This document shows, piece by piece, positions 18,504 to 27,067 of a stretch of 64,000 bases of DNA. A program made the translations under genes and the position numbers. Source of the DNA: Desulfatibacillum sp. (GTDB taxonomy: Bacteria; Desulfobacterota; Desulfobacteria; Desulfobacterales; SpSt-501); contig DYEU01000018.1 of NCBI GenBank assembly GCA_020725555.1, positions 267,113-331,112 of the forward strand, read 5' to 3'. Within the stretch, counting starts at the first letter, position 1. Each line of letters starts with the position of its first letter. Below the pieces are notes generated by a model. It saw nothing but the letters and a program-made list of their open reading frames with translations. It was not told the origin of the DNA and made no database searches.

Positions 18504-19778
18504 CTACCGTCTCACCACGGTCTGAATCGCTTTGAGGGCCATGCCGGTCGCGTTCTGGTTCGAGGAGACGACGTCGGCCGGTTTCGCGGCACAGCCCGCC
18601 GCGAAGAGGCCGGCCTCGGGCGCGTTCAGGATGAACCCCTCGGGGGTCGTCCTGACCGCGGCCGGCGGCTTGTGCACGGAGGCGGTCGGCTGCATGCCGG
18701 TCGCGAGCACGACGAGCCCGACCGTCTGCTCGATCTTCTCGCCGGTCACGGCGTTCTCCGCGACCACGGTGAGGTCGCCCGTCTTCGGGTCCTCGGAGAC
18801 CTTGGCCACCTTGCCCTTGATGAAATGGACGCGCGGGTCCTGCTTGATCCGGTCGTAGAAGCGCTCGTAGCGGTAGCCCGGCGCGCGCAGGTCGATGTAG
18901 AAGATGTAGATTTCGGCCTCGGGGCATTTTTCGCGCACGTAGGTCGCCTGCTTGAGGCTCGCCATGCAGCAGATGTAGGAGCAGTAGGCGAGGTGGTTCT
19001 CGTCGCGGGAGCCGGCGCACTGGACGAAGGCGACGCTCGCCGGCGGCTTGCCGTCCGAGGGCCGCACGATCGCGCCCGCCGTCGGGCCGTTGAGGGCGGC
19101 CAGGCGCTCCATCATCATGTTGGTGAGGATGTTCTTGTGCCGGCCGAAGCCGAGGTTGTCGATCTTTTTGGCGTCGTAAGGCACCCAGCCCGTGGCCCAG
19201 ACCACGGCCCCCACGTTCAGCCGCAGGCTCTTCGGCTGCATCTCGAGGTCGACGGCGTCGTAGCGGCAGGCCTCCTTCACCCGGGCGGCGTCCTCGGTGC
19301 CGAGAATCCGCGGGTCGATCACGTAGCGCGCGGGGAAGGCCATGGCGAAGGGCAGGTAGGCCGCCTTGACCGTCTTCATGCCGAAGTCGAATTCGCTGGG
19401 GATCTCGGTGCGGCAGGCCTCGGCGCAGGCCCCGCAGCAGGTGCAGTTCTCGTTCACGTAGCGGGGGTGGACCTTCACCGCGACGGTGTAGTCCCCGGGC
19501 TTTCCCTCCACGCGCTCCACCTCGGCCATCGTCAGGACCTGGATCTTCGGGTTGTCCTTGATGCGCCGGAAGTTGATCTCCAGCCCGCAGGTCGGCGGGC
19601 AGAGCTTGGGGAAATACTGGTTCAGCTGGGCGACGCGGCCGCCCAGGTAGGGGTTCTTCTCGACCAGGAAGACCTCGTAGCCGACCTCGGCGGCCTCGAG
19701 CGCGGTGGTGAGCCCGCTGATGCCGCCGCCGACGACCAGGATGGTGCCGCTTGCCGGGGCTGCTTTTTCCTCACTCAT
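18504..19778 (-). CDS. qmoA: Quinone-interacting membrane-bound oxidoreductase subunit QmoA
   Basis: HdrA-like FAD subunit of Qmo, 424 residues. FAD motif VVGGGISGLTTALEA at 15-29, a conserved CPPTCGLEINFRR segment, a cysteine cluster CTCCGACAEAC near 110-120, and a CSYICCMASLKQATYV block. It heads the qmoABC operon. A 230-base gap with the apr terminator and a 14-bp hairpin separates it from aprA, so it should have its own promoter, which I could not identify. Confidence 0.97.
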   Translation of the reverse strand: MSEEKAAPASGTILVVGGGISGLTTALEAAEVGYEVFLVEKNPYLGGRVAQLNQYFPKLCPPTCGLEINFRRIKDNPKIQVLTMAEVERVEGKPGDYTVAVKVHPRYVNENCTCCGACAEACRTEIPSEFDFGMKTVKAAYLPFAMAFPARYVIDPRILGTEDAARVKEACRYDAVDLEMQPKSLRLNVGAVVWATGWVPYDAKKIDNLGFGRHKNILTNMMMERLAALNGPTAGAIVRPSDGKPPASVAFVQCAGSRDENHLAYCSYICCMASLKQATYVREKCPEAEIYIFYIDLRAPGYRYERFYDRIKQDPRVHFIKGKVAKVSEDPKTGDLTVVAENAVTGEKIEQTVGLVVLATGMQPTASVHKPPAAVRTTPEGFILNAPEAGLFAAGCAAKPADVVSSNQNATGMALKAIQTVVRR

Positions 19779-19861
19779 GCCGTTCCTCCGTCCAGAGCCG
19801 GGGGACCCCCCCGGGGATGTGGGTTCGACCGGGCGACGGCCGCCCGGAGTTCGTCCGGATC

Positions 19862-19894
19862 CGCAAGGGCGCCGCGGCGGGCGGCGCCCTTGCG
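19862..19894 (-). other. Hairpin in the qmoA leader
   Basis: Perfect 14-bp stem, CGCAAGGGCGCCGC with its complement, and a 5-base loop, 84 bases before qmoA. No T-run follows on the minus strand, so it looks like a leader structure rather than a terminator. A smaller CCGGGCG/CGCCCGG hairpin (19829-19847) lies closer to the gene. Confidence 0.5.
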
Positions 19895-19926
19895 CAACCG
19901 GAGGGATCTCCCCTCGGCGGCCCGCG

Positions 19927-19967
19927 AAAAAAACCTCCAGGTGCCCTCGGGCACCTGGAGGTTTTTT
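19927..19967 (-). terminator. Bidirectional Rho-independent terminator after aprBA
   Basis: A 13-bp stem (CCTCCAGGTGCCC and complement) has seven A on one side and six T on the other, so it can work on both strands. On the minus strand it lies about 42 bases after aprA and should end the apr transcript before qmoA. Confidence 0.92.
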
Positions 19968-20008
19968 CTCAGGTTCAGCTTCCGCGGATCGGACTCACCG
20001 GCAGATCC

Positions 20009-21985
20009 TTACGGGATGAGCTTGATGTAGTCCTTCTTGAAGATGTCCCACTTGCCCGCCTTGGGATCGTACTTCGAGTTCACGAAGCAGAACCAGTTCG
20101 CGTCGTCCTGGCCGGGGTAATCCATCTGGTAGTAGAAGCCCGGGTAGCGGGTCTCCTTGCGGAACTGGATGTGGCGCAGGTGCGACTCGACGGTCCAGAT
20201 GCGGTGGATGATCTCCCAGGCGCGCATCAGCTCGTGGAGGTCGCCGGCGGCGAGTTTCTCGCAGTCCTCGCGCATCATCTGGAGCATCTCCATGACGATC
20301 TCGAGGTTCTTGTTGTTGGTGGTGTAGAAGGTGGCCGTGCCGGCGCCGTACTCGTGGGTCGCCTTCATCATGCGGTACATCATGCCGTTCGGCTTGATGT
20401 AGTTGGGGTTGATGTCGTCGGCCGTGGTGTAGGCGGCGTACTGCAGGTAGGTGCGCACCGGCTTGTAGACCAGGTCGACGATCTGCTCCTTGGTCATCGG
20501 CAGCTCGGGCTTGAAGTCCGCGTGGTCCTTCGCGTAGCGCACGAGCTGCTTGGCCGCGATGCGCCCCTCGGCGTGCGAGCCGGAGGAGAACTTGTGGCCG
20601 GAGCAGCCGACACCGTCGCCCGCCGTGAAGAGGCCGAAGACGGTCGTCATGCGGTTGTAGACCTTGCCGTTGTCGGCCTTGATCTTGTAGGACTCGGGCA
20701 CCCAGTCGAAGTCCGGGCCCGAGACCCAGAACCCGCAGCAGCCGGAGTGCGACCCGAGGAGGTAGGGCTCGGTCGGCATGATCTCGGAGTTCTTCTTTTC
20801 GGGCTCGGTGTTGGTCGCGCACCAGAGGTTCGCCTGGCCGCAGGTCATGTCGAGGAAGTCCTCCCACGCCTCGGACTCGAGGTGCTTGAGGTCCTTCTTG
20901 TCCATGGTCTTGGCCAGCTCGGCGAGCGCCGTCACCGTGTCCATGAGGATCGGCCCGCGGCCTTCCTTCATCTCAAAGAGCATGAGGTGGTTGCGCAGGC
21001 AGGTCGGGGTGATGGCCGCGGTGCCGTAGGGGGCGTACTTCTGGAGCTCCTTCTTCGCCGCCTCGGAGGCCGCGTAGTTCTCGCCCAGGCCGTTCAGCGA
21101 TTTCGCCTTGAAGAGCAGGTACCAGGCGCCGACCGGGCCGTAGCCGTCCTTGAAGCGCGCCGGCGTGAAGCGGTTTTCCATCATGGAGAGCTCGGCGCCG
21201 ACCTTCATGCCGAGGTAGTAGGTGGAGCCCGAGTTCCACACCGGGTACCATGCGCGGCCCTTGCCCTCGCCGACCGAACGCGGCTGGTAGATGTTCACCG
21301 CGCCGCCGCAGGCGATCAGGCAGCTCTTGCACTTGAGAATGTAGACCTTGTTTTCGCGCACCGAGAACCCGGCCGCGCCGGCGATCTGGTTGGGCCGGTT
21401 CTTGTCCAGGAAGAGCTCGACCACGAAGACGCGCTCGAGGATGTTGGTGTCCCCGATCGCCTTCTTGGCGGCCTCGGCGACGATCCGCTTGTAGGACTCG
21501 CCGTTGATCATGATCTGCCACTTGCCGGTGCGCACCGGCTTGCCCCCCTGCTTCAGGGTGCCCATTTTGAGGCCTTTTTTGCCGTCGAGGGTCTTGCCGG
21601 CCTCGTCCTTCTTCCAGATGGGCAGACCCCACTCCTCGAAGAGCCACACGGAGTCGTCGACGTGGCAGCCCAGGTCGAAGATGAGGTCTTCGCGCACGAT
21701 GCCCATGAGGTCGTTGCGGACCATGCGCACGTAATCGTCGGGGGTGTTCTCGCCGATGTAGGTGTTGATCGCCGAGAGGCCCTGCGCCACCGCGCCGGAG
21801 CGCTCCAGGGCGGCCTTGTCCACCAGGAGCACCGTCTGGTTGGGCTCCATCCACTTGCGCACCTCGAAGGCCGCGCCGCATGCGGCCATGCCGCCGCCGA
21901 TGATGAGGATGTCGACTTCCTTCTCGACCACTTCGGGGTCCTTGACGGCCTTCAGCTCGCCCTTGGGTTTGTTCGGCAATGCCAT
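20009..21985 (-). CDS. aprA: Adenylylsulfate (APS) reductase alpha subunit
   Basis: FAD catalytic subunit that reduces APS to sulfite and AMP. The 658-residue protein shows the fumarate-reductase-type FAD motif DILIIGGGMAACGAAFE near 25-41, SGAVAQGLSAINTY, SCLIACGGAVNIYQP, and HSGCCGFWVSGPD, all hallmarks of AprA. It pairs with AprB, encoded 70 bases upstream in the same operon. Full length; ends DYIKLIP. Confidence 0.98.
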   Translation of the reverse strand: MALPNKPKGELKAVKDPEVVEKEVDILIIGGGMAACGAAFEVRKWMEPNQTVLLVDKAALERSGAVAQGLSAINTYIGENTPDDYVRMVRNDLMGIVREDLIFDLGCHVDDSVWLFEEWGLPIWKKDEAGKTLDGKKGLKMGTLKQGGKPVRTGKWQIMINGESYKRIVAEAAKKAIGDTNILERVFVVELFLDKNRPNQIAGAAGFSVRENKVYILKCKSCLIACGGAVNIYQPRSVGEGKGRAWYPVWNSGSTYYLGMKVGAELSMMENRFTPARFKDGYGPVGAWYLLFKAKSLNGLGENYAASEAAKKELQKYAPYGTAAITPTCLRNHLMLFEMKEGRGPILMDTVTALAELAKTMDKKDLKHLESEAWEDFLDMTCGQANLWCATNTEPEKKNSEIMPTEPYLLGSHSGCCGFWVSGPDFDWVPESYKIKADNGKVYNRMTTVFGLFTAGDGVGCSGHKFSSGSHAEGRIAAKQLVRYAKDHADFKPELPMTKEQIVDLVYKPVRTYLQYAAYTTADDINPNYIKPNGMMYRMMKATHEYGAGTATFYTTNNKNLEIVMEMLQMMREDCEKLAAGDLHELMRAWEIIHRIWTVESHLRHIQFRKETRYPGFYYQMDYPGQDDANWFCFVNSKYDPKAGKWDIFKKDYIKLIP

Positions 21986-22055
21986 ATGTCGTCCTCCTTG
22001 ATCGGAATGGTTGGCTGGGTTTCGCTTCGCGGATCCTCCGGGGCCGGAACCCGGC

Positions 22056-22496
22056 TTACTTCACGAGCTCTTTGGGCCGCGGGATGGCGCGGTTTTCCGC
22101 CTCTTCGGTCGCCAGGAGCGGGCTCTCCAGGTCCTTGCCCTTCAAGGATTCGTAGGCATTGGCCGCCCCCTCGGGAGTGGTCCGGATGGGGAACTTGAAG
22201 CGCTTGATCAGCCCGTTGCGGAACTTGCAGGTCCACATGATGTCCTCGGTGCCGAGCATCGGCATGATGCTGCTCCCCAGGGGAACGAAATCGGCGTACC
22301 CGCGGACCTCGATCGCCTGCGTGGGGCAGATCTTCACGCAGGAGAAGCACTCCCAGCACTGATCGGGCTCCTGGTTGTAGGCCTTCATCGCCACCGGGTC
22401 GAGGACCATGAGGTCGTTGGGGCAGATGTACATGCAGGCGGTCTTCTCGCCGCCCTTGCAGCCGTCACACTTTTCCTGAATGACGAAACTCGGCAT
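22056..22496 (-). CDS. aprB: Adenylylsulfate (APS) reductase beta subunit
   Basis: Electron-transfer subunit of APS reductase with two [4Fe-4S] clusters. The 146 residues start MPSFVIQEKCDGC and continue KTACMYICP, then CWECFSCVKICP for the second cluster, followed by the AprA-binding tail. It heads the apr operon. An AAGGAGGT site lies just before the ATG, and a promoter candidate sits about 240 bases upstream. Confidence 0.98.
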   Translation of the reverse strand: MPSFVIQEKCDGCKGGEKTACMYICPNDLMVLDPVAMKAYNQEPDQCWECFSCVKICPTQAIEVRGYADFVPLGSSIMPMLGTEDIMWTCKFRNGLIKRFKFPIRTTPEGAANAYESLKGKDLESPLLATEEAENRAIPRPKELVK

Positions 22497-22946
22497 GTGG
22501 GTACCTCCTTCGGAGAGTTGGAAAATCGGAAGATACGACGGTTCCCGGGGTCAGAGTGGCTTCGGTCTCGACGCACGCACCTCCCTTCGTCGTGGATATG
22601 AAACACGCCGCAGCGGAACGTCCATCCCATGCCGGTCCATACCCCCGCACCACCGGGCGGAAGCCGCCCCGGCACAGTCTGTCATGGCACACGATTCGAG
22701 AAGTCAAGAGAGGATCCAACGGTTGAGGAAGTTCCCCTCTATCAAAGGGGCTCGCGGCTTGTCAATAACTTTCGCCCCCGCGGCGCGCGCCGGCCGCCCG
22801 CCGGCTCCGCGCGGTTGACAGCGGGGAACAAATCGCGCACCCTCGAGGGGACACGGCCCATCCGGCCGCTTTCCCGGCACCGCCCCGCGCCCCGGCTCAG
22901 GGCCGGAAAAGGGCCCGATCACCGCCCGAGGCAGGTGTTTCTTTTT
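22497..22946. other. 450-base divergent intergenic region between aprB and a YkgJ-like gene
   Basis: No gene seen. It holds a minus-strand promoter candidate for aprBA (22737-22765), giving a leader of about 235 bases with small GC hairpins near 22630-22675. A plus-strand TTGACA (22815-22820) stands 126 bases before the YkgJ-like gene, without a clear -10 box. The stretch 22680-22770 is clearly more AT-rich than its surroundings, as expected for a regulatory core. Confidence 0.6.
22737..22765 (-). promoter_or_regulatory. Promoter candidate for aprBA
   Basis: Minus-strand perfect TTGACA (22765-22760). The -10 is ATAGAG at 17 bases or TAGAGG at 18 bases. The implied leader is about 235 bases, long enough for regulation at the RNA level. 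Confidence 0.55.
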
Positions 22947-23669
22947 ATGGAAGCCGAGCTGATCGCGCTTGCGCCCGAGACGCGTTTCTCCTTCACCTGC
23001 TCGCCCGAGGTCCCCTGTTTCACCCGCTGCTGCCGCGAGCTCGTCCAGGCGCTCACCCCCTACGACGCGCTGCGCCTGGCCGCCGGCCTGGGCCTGAGCG
23101 CGCGGGAGTTCCGGGAGCGCTACACCCGGCTTCACCCCGGCCCGGAGACCGGGCTCCCCATCCTCACCCTCGCCCCCGTGGGCGGGGCCTGCCCCTTCGT
23201 CACCGCGCAGGGCTGCCGGGTCTACGCCGACCGGCCCTCCTCCTGCCGCGCCTACCCCCTCCTGCGCGCGGCCGGCCTGCCGGGGCAGGGACCGCCGGCC
23301 AGCGAGGCGTGGTTTCTGCTGCGCGAGCCCCATTGCCGGGGCTTCGACGGGCCGCCGCGCTGGACGGCCGCCGCCTGGGCCGAGGCCCAGGGGCTGGAGG
23401 CCTACAACCGGGAAAACGACCGCTTGCTCCCGCTGCTGCGGGCCAAGCGGCGCCTCCACCCGGCCCCGCTCGCGGGCGGGCTCGCCGCGCGGGTGGCCGC
23501 CGCCCTCTACGACCCCGAGGCCCTGCGCGAGGAGTTCGCGGCCGGCCGCATCCCCGGCGGGGAGCGGATTCTCGAGCGCCACCCCGGGGCGACGGCGGGG
23601 GAGGGGCTCGCCCTGCTCCACGCCGGTCTGGAGGCCGCGGAGGCGCTCTTGCGGGAGGCGAGCCGATGA
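22947..23669 (+). CDS. YkgJ-like cysteine-cluster (CxxCxxCC-type) protein, 240 aa
   Basis: A protein of the YkgJ/UPF0153 type, thought to bind zinc or an iron-sulfur cluster; function unknown. Cysteines follow the pattern C-x5-C-x3-CC (18, 24, 28, 29), then ACPFVTAQGCRVYADRP and SCRAYPLL. It has an N-terminal core of about 130 residues and a helical tail. A paralogue with the same spacing is encoded at 24507-25298. The ATG at 22947 lies after GAGGCAGG and begins directly at the domain. The stop overlaps the next gene as ATGA. Confidence 0.85.
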   Translation: MEAELIALAPETRFSFTCSPEVPCFTRCCRELVQALTPYDALRLAAGLGLSAREFRERYTRLHPGPETGLPILTLAPVGGACPFVTAQGCRVYADRPSSCRAYPLLRAAGLPGQGPPASEAWFLLREPHCRGFDGPPRWTAAAWAEAQGLEAYNRENDRLLPLLRAKRRLHPAPLAGGLAARVAAALYDPEALREEFAAGRIPGGERILERHPGATAGEGLALLHAGLEAAEALLREASR

Positions 23670-24496
23670 GGCTGGAGGGCAAGGCGGCGCTGGTTCTCGG
23701 CGCGGGCCGCGGAATCGGCCGGGCGATCGCGCTCGCCCTCGCCGGGCAGAAGGCCTCCGTCGCGGCCTGCCTGTTCGACGGCGACGAAGGCGAGGCCTCG
23801 CGCCTGGAGGCCGATCTGCGCCGGGCGGCGAGCCCCTTTCTCCTCCACCGCGCCGATCTGCGCCGGGTCGAGGAGGCGCCGCGGCTCGTCGCCGCGGCGC
23901 TCGCGGCCTTCGGCCGGCTCGACGTCCTCGTCAACAACATCGAGCGGGGGGGGTGGCCCGTGGTCCACGGGCCCTACGTCCAGACCCAGTGGGACCTGGA
24001 GCTGGAAACCACCCTGCGCGCCAAGCGCTGGGTCTTCGCCGCCGCGCTGCCCCACCTCAAGGCGGGGGGGGCGGGCGCGGTGATCAACCTCTCCTCCATC
24101 GCCGGGCTCGTGGGCCGCTCCGGGCCGGCGGCGCCGGTCTTCAACGACGGCTACGCCGCCGCCAGTCGCGCCGTTTCCCTGCTCACGGAGACCTGGGCCC
24201 GCGAGGCCGCCCCCGAGGTGCGGGTGAACGAGATCGTCCTCGGGTTCATCGAAACCCGCCACGGGCCGGGAACCCGCGGCTGGGGCCTGCTGAGCGAGGC
24301 CGAGCGCCGGGCCATCCTCGATCACACGCTCCTCGGCCGCCTCGGGACCCCCGACGACGTGGTGCGGGCCGTCCTTTTCCTCCTGCGCGACGCCCCGTTC
24401 ATGACCGGCGCGGTCCTGCGCCTCGACGGCGGCTACGTGCTGGGGGGCGAGCGGGTCCCGCCGATGCCGAAGGGGGTGCTCGAGGCCGGCGCCTGA
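23666..24496 (+). CDS. SDR-family oxidoreductase with atypical active site
   Basis: Rossmann-fold short-chain dehydrogenase/reductase, 276 residues. The cofactor motif GAGRGIG (12-18) is intact, and the catalytic-serine region NLSS (141-144) is present. The YxxxK motif is not: Tyr163 is followed by AAA-Ser167-Arg168, as if one residue were inserted and Lys replaced by Arg. NNAG reads NNIE (90-93). It may be a weak or non-catalytic SDR, or use another residue. It ends with a conserved-looking C-terminus, LDGGYVLGG. It overlaps the YkgJ-like gene upstream by four bases, so the two are coupled. Confidence 0.85.
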   Translation: MRLEGKAALVLGAGRGIGRAIALALAGQKASVAACLFDGDEGEASRLEADLRRAASPFLLHRADLRRVEEAPRLVAAALAAFGRLDVLVNNIERGGWPVVHGPYVQTQWDLELETTLRAKRWVFAAALPHLKAGGAGAVINLSSIAGLVGRSGPAAPVFNDGYAAASRAVSLLTETWAREAAPEVRVNEIVLGFIETRHGPGTRGWGLLSEAERRAILDHTLLGRLGTPDDVVRAVLFLLRDAPFMTGAVLRLDGGYVLGGERVPPMPKGVLEAGA

Positions 24497-24506
24497 GGGC
24501 CAGCAC

Positions 24507-25298
24507 TCAGCGCCGCGGCGCCGCGAACAGCTCGGCCGCCCGCTCCCCCCAGAGGAACAGCTCGATCCAGGCGAAACCGAAGGCGAGCAGGGCCTCGTCG
24601 TCGGTGCGGATCGCTTCCCGCACCCCCGGCCGCAGGCGGAAGCGCTCGAGGAAACTGCTCTCGAAGACGAAGGCGCGGAAGCGGTCCAAATTATAGGCGG
24701 CCATGAAGGCCATGCGGCCGCGGCGCCCCGCGGGGCCCTCCTCGCCCCAGGGGTTTTCCTGGAAGCGGCGCCACAGCCGCGCCCAGCGCACCGTCATGCG
24801 ATGGTAGGTCTCGGCCTGCTGGTCGGCCCGCCAAGCCTCGACCGTCCACGCGGCGGATTCGTGCCGGCCCTCGCAGAAGGCGGGGGGGCGGTAGAAGAAG
24901 ACCTCCTCGTCGGTCCCCGTCGCCGCATCGTAGAGCAGCCCCTGCTCCAGGGGGAAGCTGCGGCAGGTGTCGGGCCGGTCCGGGTAGACCCGGCAGCCCG
25001 CCTCGCCGAGGAAGGGGCAGGTGCGCTCGTCGTTTTCCGCCATGCGCAGCAGCACGTCGGGGAATACGCCCCCCGGGGAGAGCGCCACCCGGGCATGGCG
25101 CTCGAGGAACTCCTCGGAGGAGACCCCCAGGGCGCGCTTCAAGCGCAGGACGTCGTACGGGTAGAGAAGCAGCCGGAGGTTCCGGCAGCAGCGGTTGAAG
25201 CAGCCGATCCCCGGGTGGCAGCGGAAGCGGAAACGCTCCCCGGGCCGGAGGCGGATTCCCGGCAGACGGCCGGCGTCCTCGGGTGCGCAGAGCTTCAT
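24507..25298 (-). CDS. YkgJ-like cysteine-cluster protein, 263 aa
   Basis: Second member of the same family: Cys27, Cys33, Cys37 and Cys38 (C-x5-C-x3-CC), then TCPFLGEAGCRVYPDRP and TCRSFPLEQG. The PYDVLRLKRALG segment mirrors PYDALRLAAGLG of the 240-residue protein, so the two are paralogues. The C-terminal half is aromatic-rich and differs. Its ATG follows the stop of the third family member after one base (TGAgATG), and it converges with the SDR gene. Metal binding is inferred from the cysteines only. Confidence 0.85.
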   Translation of the reverse strand: MKLCAPEDAGRLPGIRLRPGERFRFRCHPGIGCFNRCCRNLRLLLYPYDVLRLKRALGVSSEEFLERHARVALSPGGVFPDVLLRMAENDERTCPFLGEAGCRVYPDRPDTCRSFPLEQGLLYDAATGTDEEVFFYRPPAFCEGRHESAAWTVEAWRADQQAETYHRMTVRWARLWRRFQENPWGEEGPAGRRGRMAFMAAYNLDRFRAFVFESSFLERFRLRPGVREAIRTDDEALLAFGFAWIELFLWGERAAELFAAPRR

Positions 25299-25299
25299 C

Positions 25300-25866
25300 T
25301 CAGACCGCCTCCGCGGCCAGCATGGCGGCGATGCTCCGCCGCAGCCCCTGCGGGATGCCGAGCCTGCGGCGGCACTCGGCCTCGAGCCGGGCGAGGGCGG
25401 TGTAGTGGGGGGTCCGGTCAAGGCGTTCGCCGCACGGGCCGGGGACCCGGCGGTGGAACGCGGCGCAGCCCGGCCCCTCTCGCGGCGTCCCGTCCGGCAG
25501 GGTGAAGCGGTGGGGCACGCCGTGGAGCCGGCAGATCATGGGCCGGGCGGCGTAGAGGAGGCAGCGGTCGGCCTCCAGGAGGGGGCAGGCCGGGGAGGCC
25601 GCCGCGTCCCGGCGGCGGGCGGCGAGCACCTCCCGGGCCCGCGCCCGGAGCGCGTCGCGGCGATCCCCGGGCAGCCCCGCGAGGGCCTGCCGCAGGTAGA
25701 GGAACTCGATCCAGGTGCGGTGCTCGAAGCGCGAGCGGCAGCAGGTCTCCTCGCATCCCCGGCAGGCGAAGCCGCAGGCGGAGGCGACGGCGGCGTAGTC
25801 CGCGTCCATGGCGGCGTAGAGCCTCTCCAGGGCGGCAGCGAGATCCGGCGGCAGCGGGGCGGGCAT
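25300..25866 (-). CDS. YkgJ/Fe-S-type cysteine-cluster protein, 188 aa
   Basis: Third cysteine-cluster protein, shorter and of a different subtype: CGFACRGCEETCC (Cys31, 35, 38, 42, 43) near the N-terminus, then ACPLLEADRCLLYAARPMICRLHG. Such proteins are annotated as YkgJ-family zinc/iron-chelating proteins of unknown role. The ATG overlaps the dGTPase stop by one base (TGATG) and the gene ends one base before the next start, so dgt and the two YkgJ-like genes form a tight operon. Confidence 0.85.
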   Translation of the reverse strand: MPAPLPPDLAAALERLYAAMDADYAAVASACGFACRGCEETCCRSRFEHRTWIEFLYLRQALAGLPGDRRDALRARAREVLAARRRDAAASPACPLLEADRCLLYAARPMICRLHGVPHRFTLPDGTPREGPGCAAFHRRVPGPCGERLDRTPHYTALARLEAECRRRLGIPQGLRRSIAAMLAAEAV

Positions 25867-26933
25867 CAGAGGCTCTTGCGGGCGAAGGGGGAGGGAAAGA
25901 AGAGTTGCGCGTAGAGGTCGAGCGCGTAGCGGTCGGTCATGCTGGCGATGAAGTCGCAGACCCGCCGCTCGCGGGGCTCGCCCTCCCAGGCCGCCCCGTC
26001 CATCTGCAGGTCGGCGAGGCCGCGCTCGAGGAGAGGGCCGTCGTCGAGGAGGCGGTGGTAGAGCTCGGCGAGGATCTTCTTCGATTTCTCGAAGTCCTGC
26101 TCGAGGCGGGGGGAGCGGTAGACGCGCTCGAAAAGAAAGAGCCGCAGCTCGGCCATCGCCTCGCGGACCTCCGGGCCGGGCGAGAGCCGGAGCCTGCCGT
26201 CCTCGGCCCGTGTCGCGGCGATCAGGTCGCGGATCATCGTCGTCGCGCGCTCCGCGTGGGTCTCGCCCAGGACGCGCAGGCAGGCGCGGGGGACGTCGCC
26301 GGCGCGGATGATGCCGCTGCGGATCGCGTCCTCGAGGTCGTGGTTCAGGTAGGCCATGAAGTCGGCGATGCGCACGACGCGGCCCTCGTAGGTCGCGGCG
26401 AGCTCCTCGGGGTCGTCGGGCAGCACGCGGCCGTAGCCCTTGGAGTGCTTGAGGATCCCGTCCAGCACCTCCGGGGTCAGGTTGAGCCCCCGGCCGCGGT
26501 TCTCCAACCGCGTCACCACGCGCAGGCTCTGCTCGCTGTGGGAGAAGTCCGCCGCGTAGATCTCGCGCAGCACGGCCTCCCCGCTGTGCCCGAAGGGGGT
26601 GTGGCCGAGGTCGTGGCCGAGGGCGATCGCCTCGGTCAGGTCCTCGTTGAGCCGCAACGCGCGGGCGATCGCCCGGGCCATCTGCGACACCTCGAGGGTG
26701 TGGGTGAGGCGGGTCCGCGTGTCGTCGATCAGGGGGGAGAGAAAGACCTGGGTCTTGTGCTTGAGCCGGCGGAAGGCGTTGCTGTAGACGATGCGGTCGC
26801 GGTCGACCTGGAAGGCCGTGCGCACGGGGCAGGGGCCCTCGGGTTCGGCCCGGCCCCCCGAGCGCGCGCTCGGGCAGGCGAAGGGCGAGAGGAAGGATCG
26901 CTCGCGCCGCTCGAATTCTTCCCGGATGGACAA
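25866..26933 (-). CDS. dgt: dGTP triphosphohydrolase-like HD protein
   Basis: Deoxyguanosinetriphosphate triphosphohydrolase-like protein, 355 residues; releases triphosphate from dNTPs. The HD-domain ligands are His78 (TRLTHTLEV), His107-Asp108 in GHDLGHTPFGHSGE, and a later Asp in RIADFMAYLNHD. The N-terminal KHKTQVF is typical of Dgt type 2. It appears to start at TTG: no ATG lies in frame before residue 85, and the conserved N-terminus begins just after this TTG, with GAGGG upstream. It heads an operon with two YkgJ-like genes. Confidence 0.92.
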   Translation of the reverse strand: MSIREEFERRERSFLSPFACPSARSGGRAEPEGPCPVRTAFQVDRDRIVYSNAFRRLKHKTQVFLSPLIDDTRTRLTHTLEVSQMARAIARALRLNEDLTEAIALGHDLGHTPFGHSGEAVLREIYAADFSHSEQSLRVVTRLENRGRGLNLTPEVLDGILKHSKGYGRVLPDDPEELAATYEGRVVRIADFMAYLNHDLEDAIRSGIIRAGDVPRACLRVLGETHAERATTMIRDLIAATRAEDGRLRLSPGPEVREAMAELRLFLFERVYRSPRLEQDFEKSKKILAELYHRLLDDGPLLERGLADLQMDGAAWEGEPRERRVCDFIASMTDRYALDLYAQLFFPSPFARKSL

Positions 26934-26982
26934 GGCCGCCCTCGGCTCCTCTCCCGCCCGCGCCGCCGCGGGCCATCGGTGT

Positions 26983-27012
26983 ATCTTAGCGGGTGCCCCC
27001 CGGCCTTGTAAA
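26983..27012 (-). promoter_or_regulatory. Promoter candidate for dgt operon
   Basis: Minus-strand TTTACA (27012-27007), 18-base spacer, TAAGAT (26988-26983), about 50 bases before the TTG start. It is divergent from the promoter at 27032-27061. Confidence 0.6.
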
Positions 27013-27031
27013 GCGGGCCCGGGCGCCCCAT

Positions 27032-27061
27032 TTGCCCGCAGGGGCCCTGCTGGGGTAGAAT
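27032..27061 (+). promoter_or_regulatory. Promoter candidate for the HsdR_N-like gene
   Basis: TTGCCC (27032-27037), 18-base spacer, TAGAAT (27056-27061). The ATG of the gene starts 7 bases after the -10 box, where transcription itself should start. Confidence 0.6.
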
Positions 27062-27067
27062 GCTTCC

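Noticed and set aside
19862-19894. Hairpin before qmoA as a terminator
   Set aside because: No T-run follows on the minus strand, and a proper terminator for aprBA already lies just upstream.
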